Shown here piece by piece: positions 5,092 through 5,249 of a stretch of DNA of 5,249 bases (positions are counted from its first letter, which is position 1; each line of letters opens with the position of its first letter). Below the pieces are notes generated by a model. That model did no database searches, was not told where the DNA came from, and worked only from the letters and a program-made list of their open reading frames with translations. Both the position numbers and the translations under genes were made by a program. Origin of the DNA: Betaproteobacteria bacterium HGW-Betaproteobacteria-2 (GTDB lineage: Bacteria; Pseudomonadota; Gammaproteobacteria; Burkholderiales; Methylophilaceae); contig PHCM01000125.1 of NCBI GenBank assembly GCA_002842255.1, positions 1-5,249 of the forward strand, written 5' to 3'.

Positions 5092-5249
5092 GCTAATTCA
5101 GCCTTCTAGATTTTGATTACAGCCTGCCCCGAAAAGACATCAGGCAATCGCCGCAAACAAACAGCGACGGTTGCCTTATTCTGAGAATAAGCCTTGAATA
5201 ATTACCATGTCTTTCTGGATGGATCGCCACGATAAACGGAGCGGATGAA
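5092..5249 (-). promoter_or_regulatory. Upstream region of the propeller 2 operon, promoter not resolved
   Basis: This 158-base stretch should hold the promoter of the propeller 2 and MxaD-like operon. I see no convincing -35/-10 pair for either strand. It contains the Shine-Dalgarno at 5102-5107, a weak inverted repeat GCCTG/CAGGC at 5122-5126 and 5141-5145 with a 14-base spacer, and the perfect palindrome at 5175-5191. On the minus strand, all three frames are open from the window edge for 20 codons or fewer up to 43, so the tail of an upstream gene may reach in, but no frame looks clearly coding. Confidence 0.35.
5175..5191. promoter_or_regulatory. Perfect 17-bp palindrome, candidate operator
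   Basis: CTTATTCT and AGAATAAG are exact reverse complements around a single G. The site lies 84 bases upstream of the propeller 2 start codon. Size and symmetry suit a dimeric transcription factor. No T run follows on either strand, so it is not an intrinsic terminator. I cannot assign it to a known regulator from the sequence. Confidence 0.45.

Noticed and set aside
5207..5248. A 13-codon plus-strand ORF (MSFWMDRHDKRSG) overlapping an ATG at 5245
   Set aside because: No Shine-Dalgarno, too short to support, and the possible gene starting at 5245 leaves the window after five bases.
5117..5249. Minus-strand frame open from the right edge to TAA at 5117-5119
   Set aside because: It could be the tail of an upstream gene, but the other two frames are also open for part of the stretch and the peptide shows no features; it also runs through the palindrome.
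1..5249. CRISPR arrays, tRNA or rRNA genes, insertion sequences
   Set aside because: No regularly spaced repeats, cloverleaf, transposase or terminal inverted repeats were seen on either strand.

Overview
The window looks like part of a chromosome of a methylotrophic or other PQQ-dependent alcohol-oxidising proteobacterium (Methylophilaceae or a gammaproteobacterial methylotroph would fit; the sequence alone does not settle the genus). The main evidence is a set of exported proteins typical of PQQ quinoprotein dehydrogenase neighbourhoods: two seven-bladed YVTN beta-propellers, a fused SoxY-SoxZ-like carrier, and two tandem MxaD-like SRPBCC proteins. All five complete minus-strand genes carry Sec-type signal peptides, so the products should act in the periplasm. 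No dehydrogenase, cytochrome or PQQ synthesis gene lies inside the window.

Layout, left to right. Positions 1-354 (+) hold the 3' end of an unrecognised gene. Positions 391-759 (+) encode a small exported protein of unknown function with two cysteines. Positions 818-943 are a decayed duplicate of the last 42 codons of that gene. The minus strand then carries two transcription units. The first starts near 5091 and runs propeller 2 (5091-4105), MxaD-like 1 (4089-3547), MxaD-like 2 (3544-2981), with gaps of 15 and 2 bases. The second runs propeller 1 (2769-1807) and then the SoxYZ-like carrier (1787-954), with a 19-base gap.

The most intriguing part is the 211-base gap between the two minus-strand units (2770-2980). 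A strong intrinsic terminator with a nine-U tract ends only 19 bases before the propeller 1 start codon and 8 bases before its Shine-Dalgarno sequence. No promoter can fit between them, so any mRNA for propeller 1 and SoxYZ must be transcribed through the terminator. Upstream lie a nested stem (2845-2901) and a segment (2831-2836) able to pair with one arm of the terminator. This is the geometry of an attenuator or riboswitch-like leader, although leaky read-through from the upstream operon is also possible.

A perfect 17-bp palindrome (5175-5191) upstream of the first minus-strand unit is a candidate operator. A likely working model, inferred from family knowledge, is that the MxaD-like, SoxYZ-like and propeller proteins support a periplasmic PQQ dehydrogenase encoded elsewhere.
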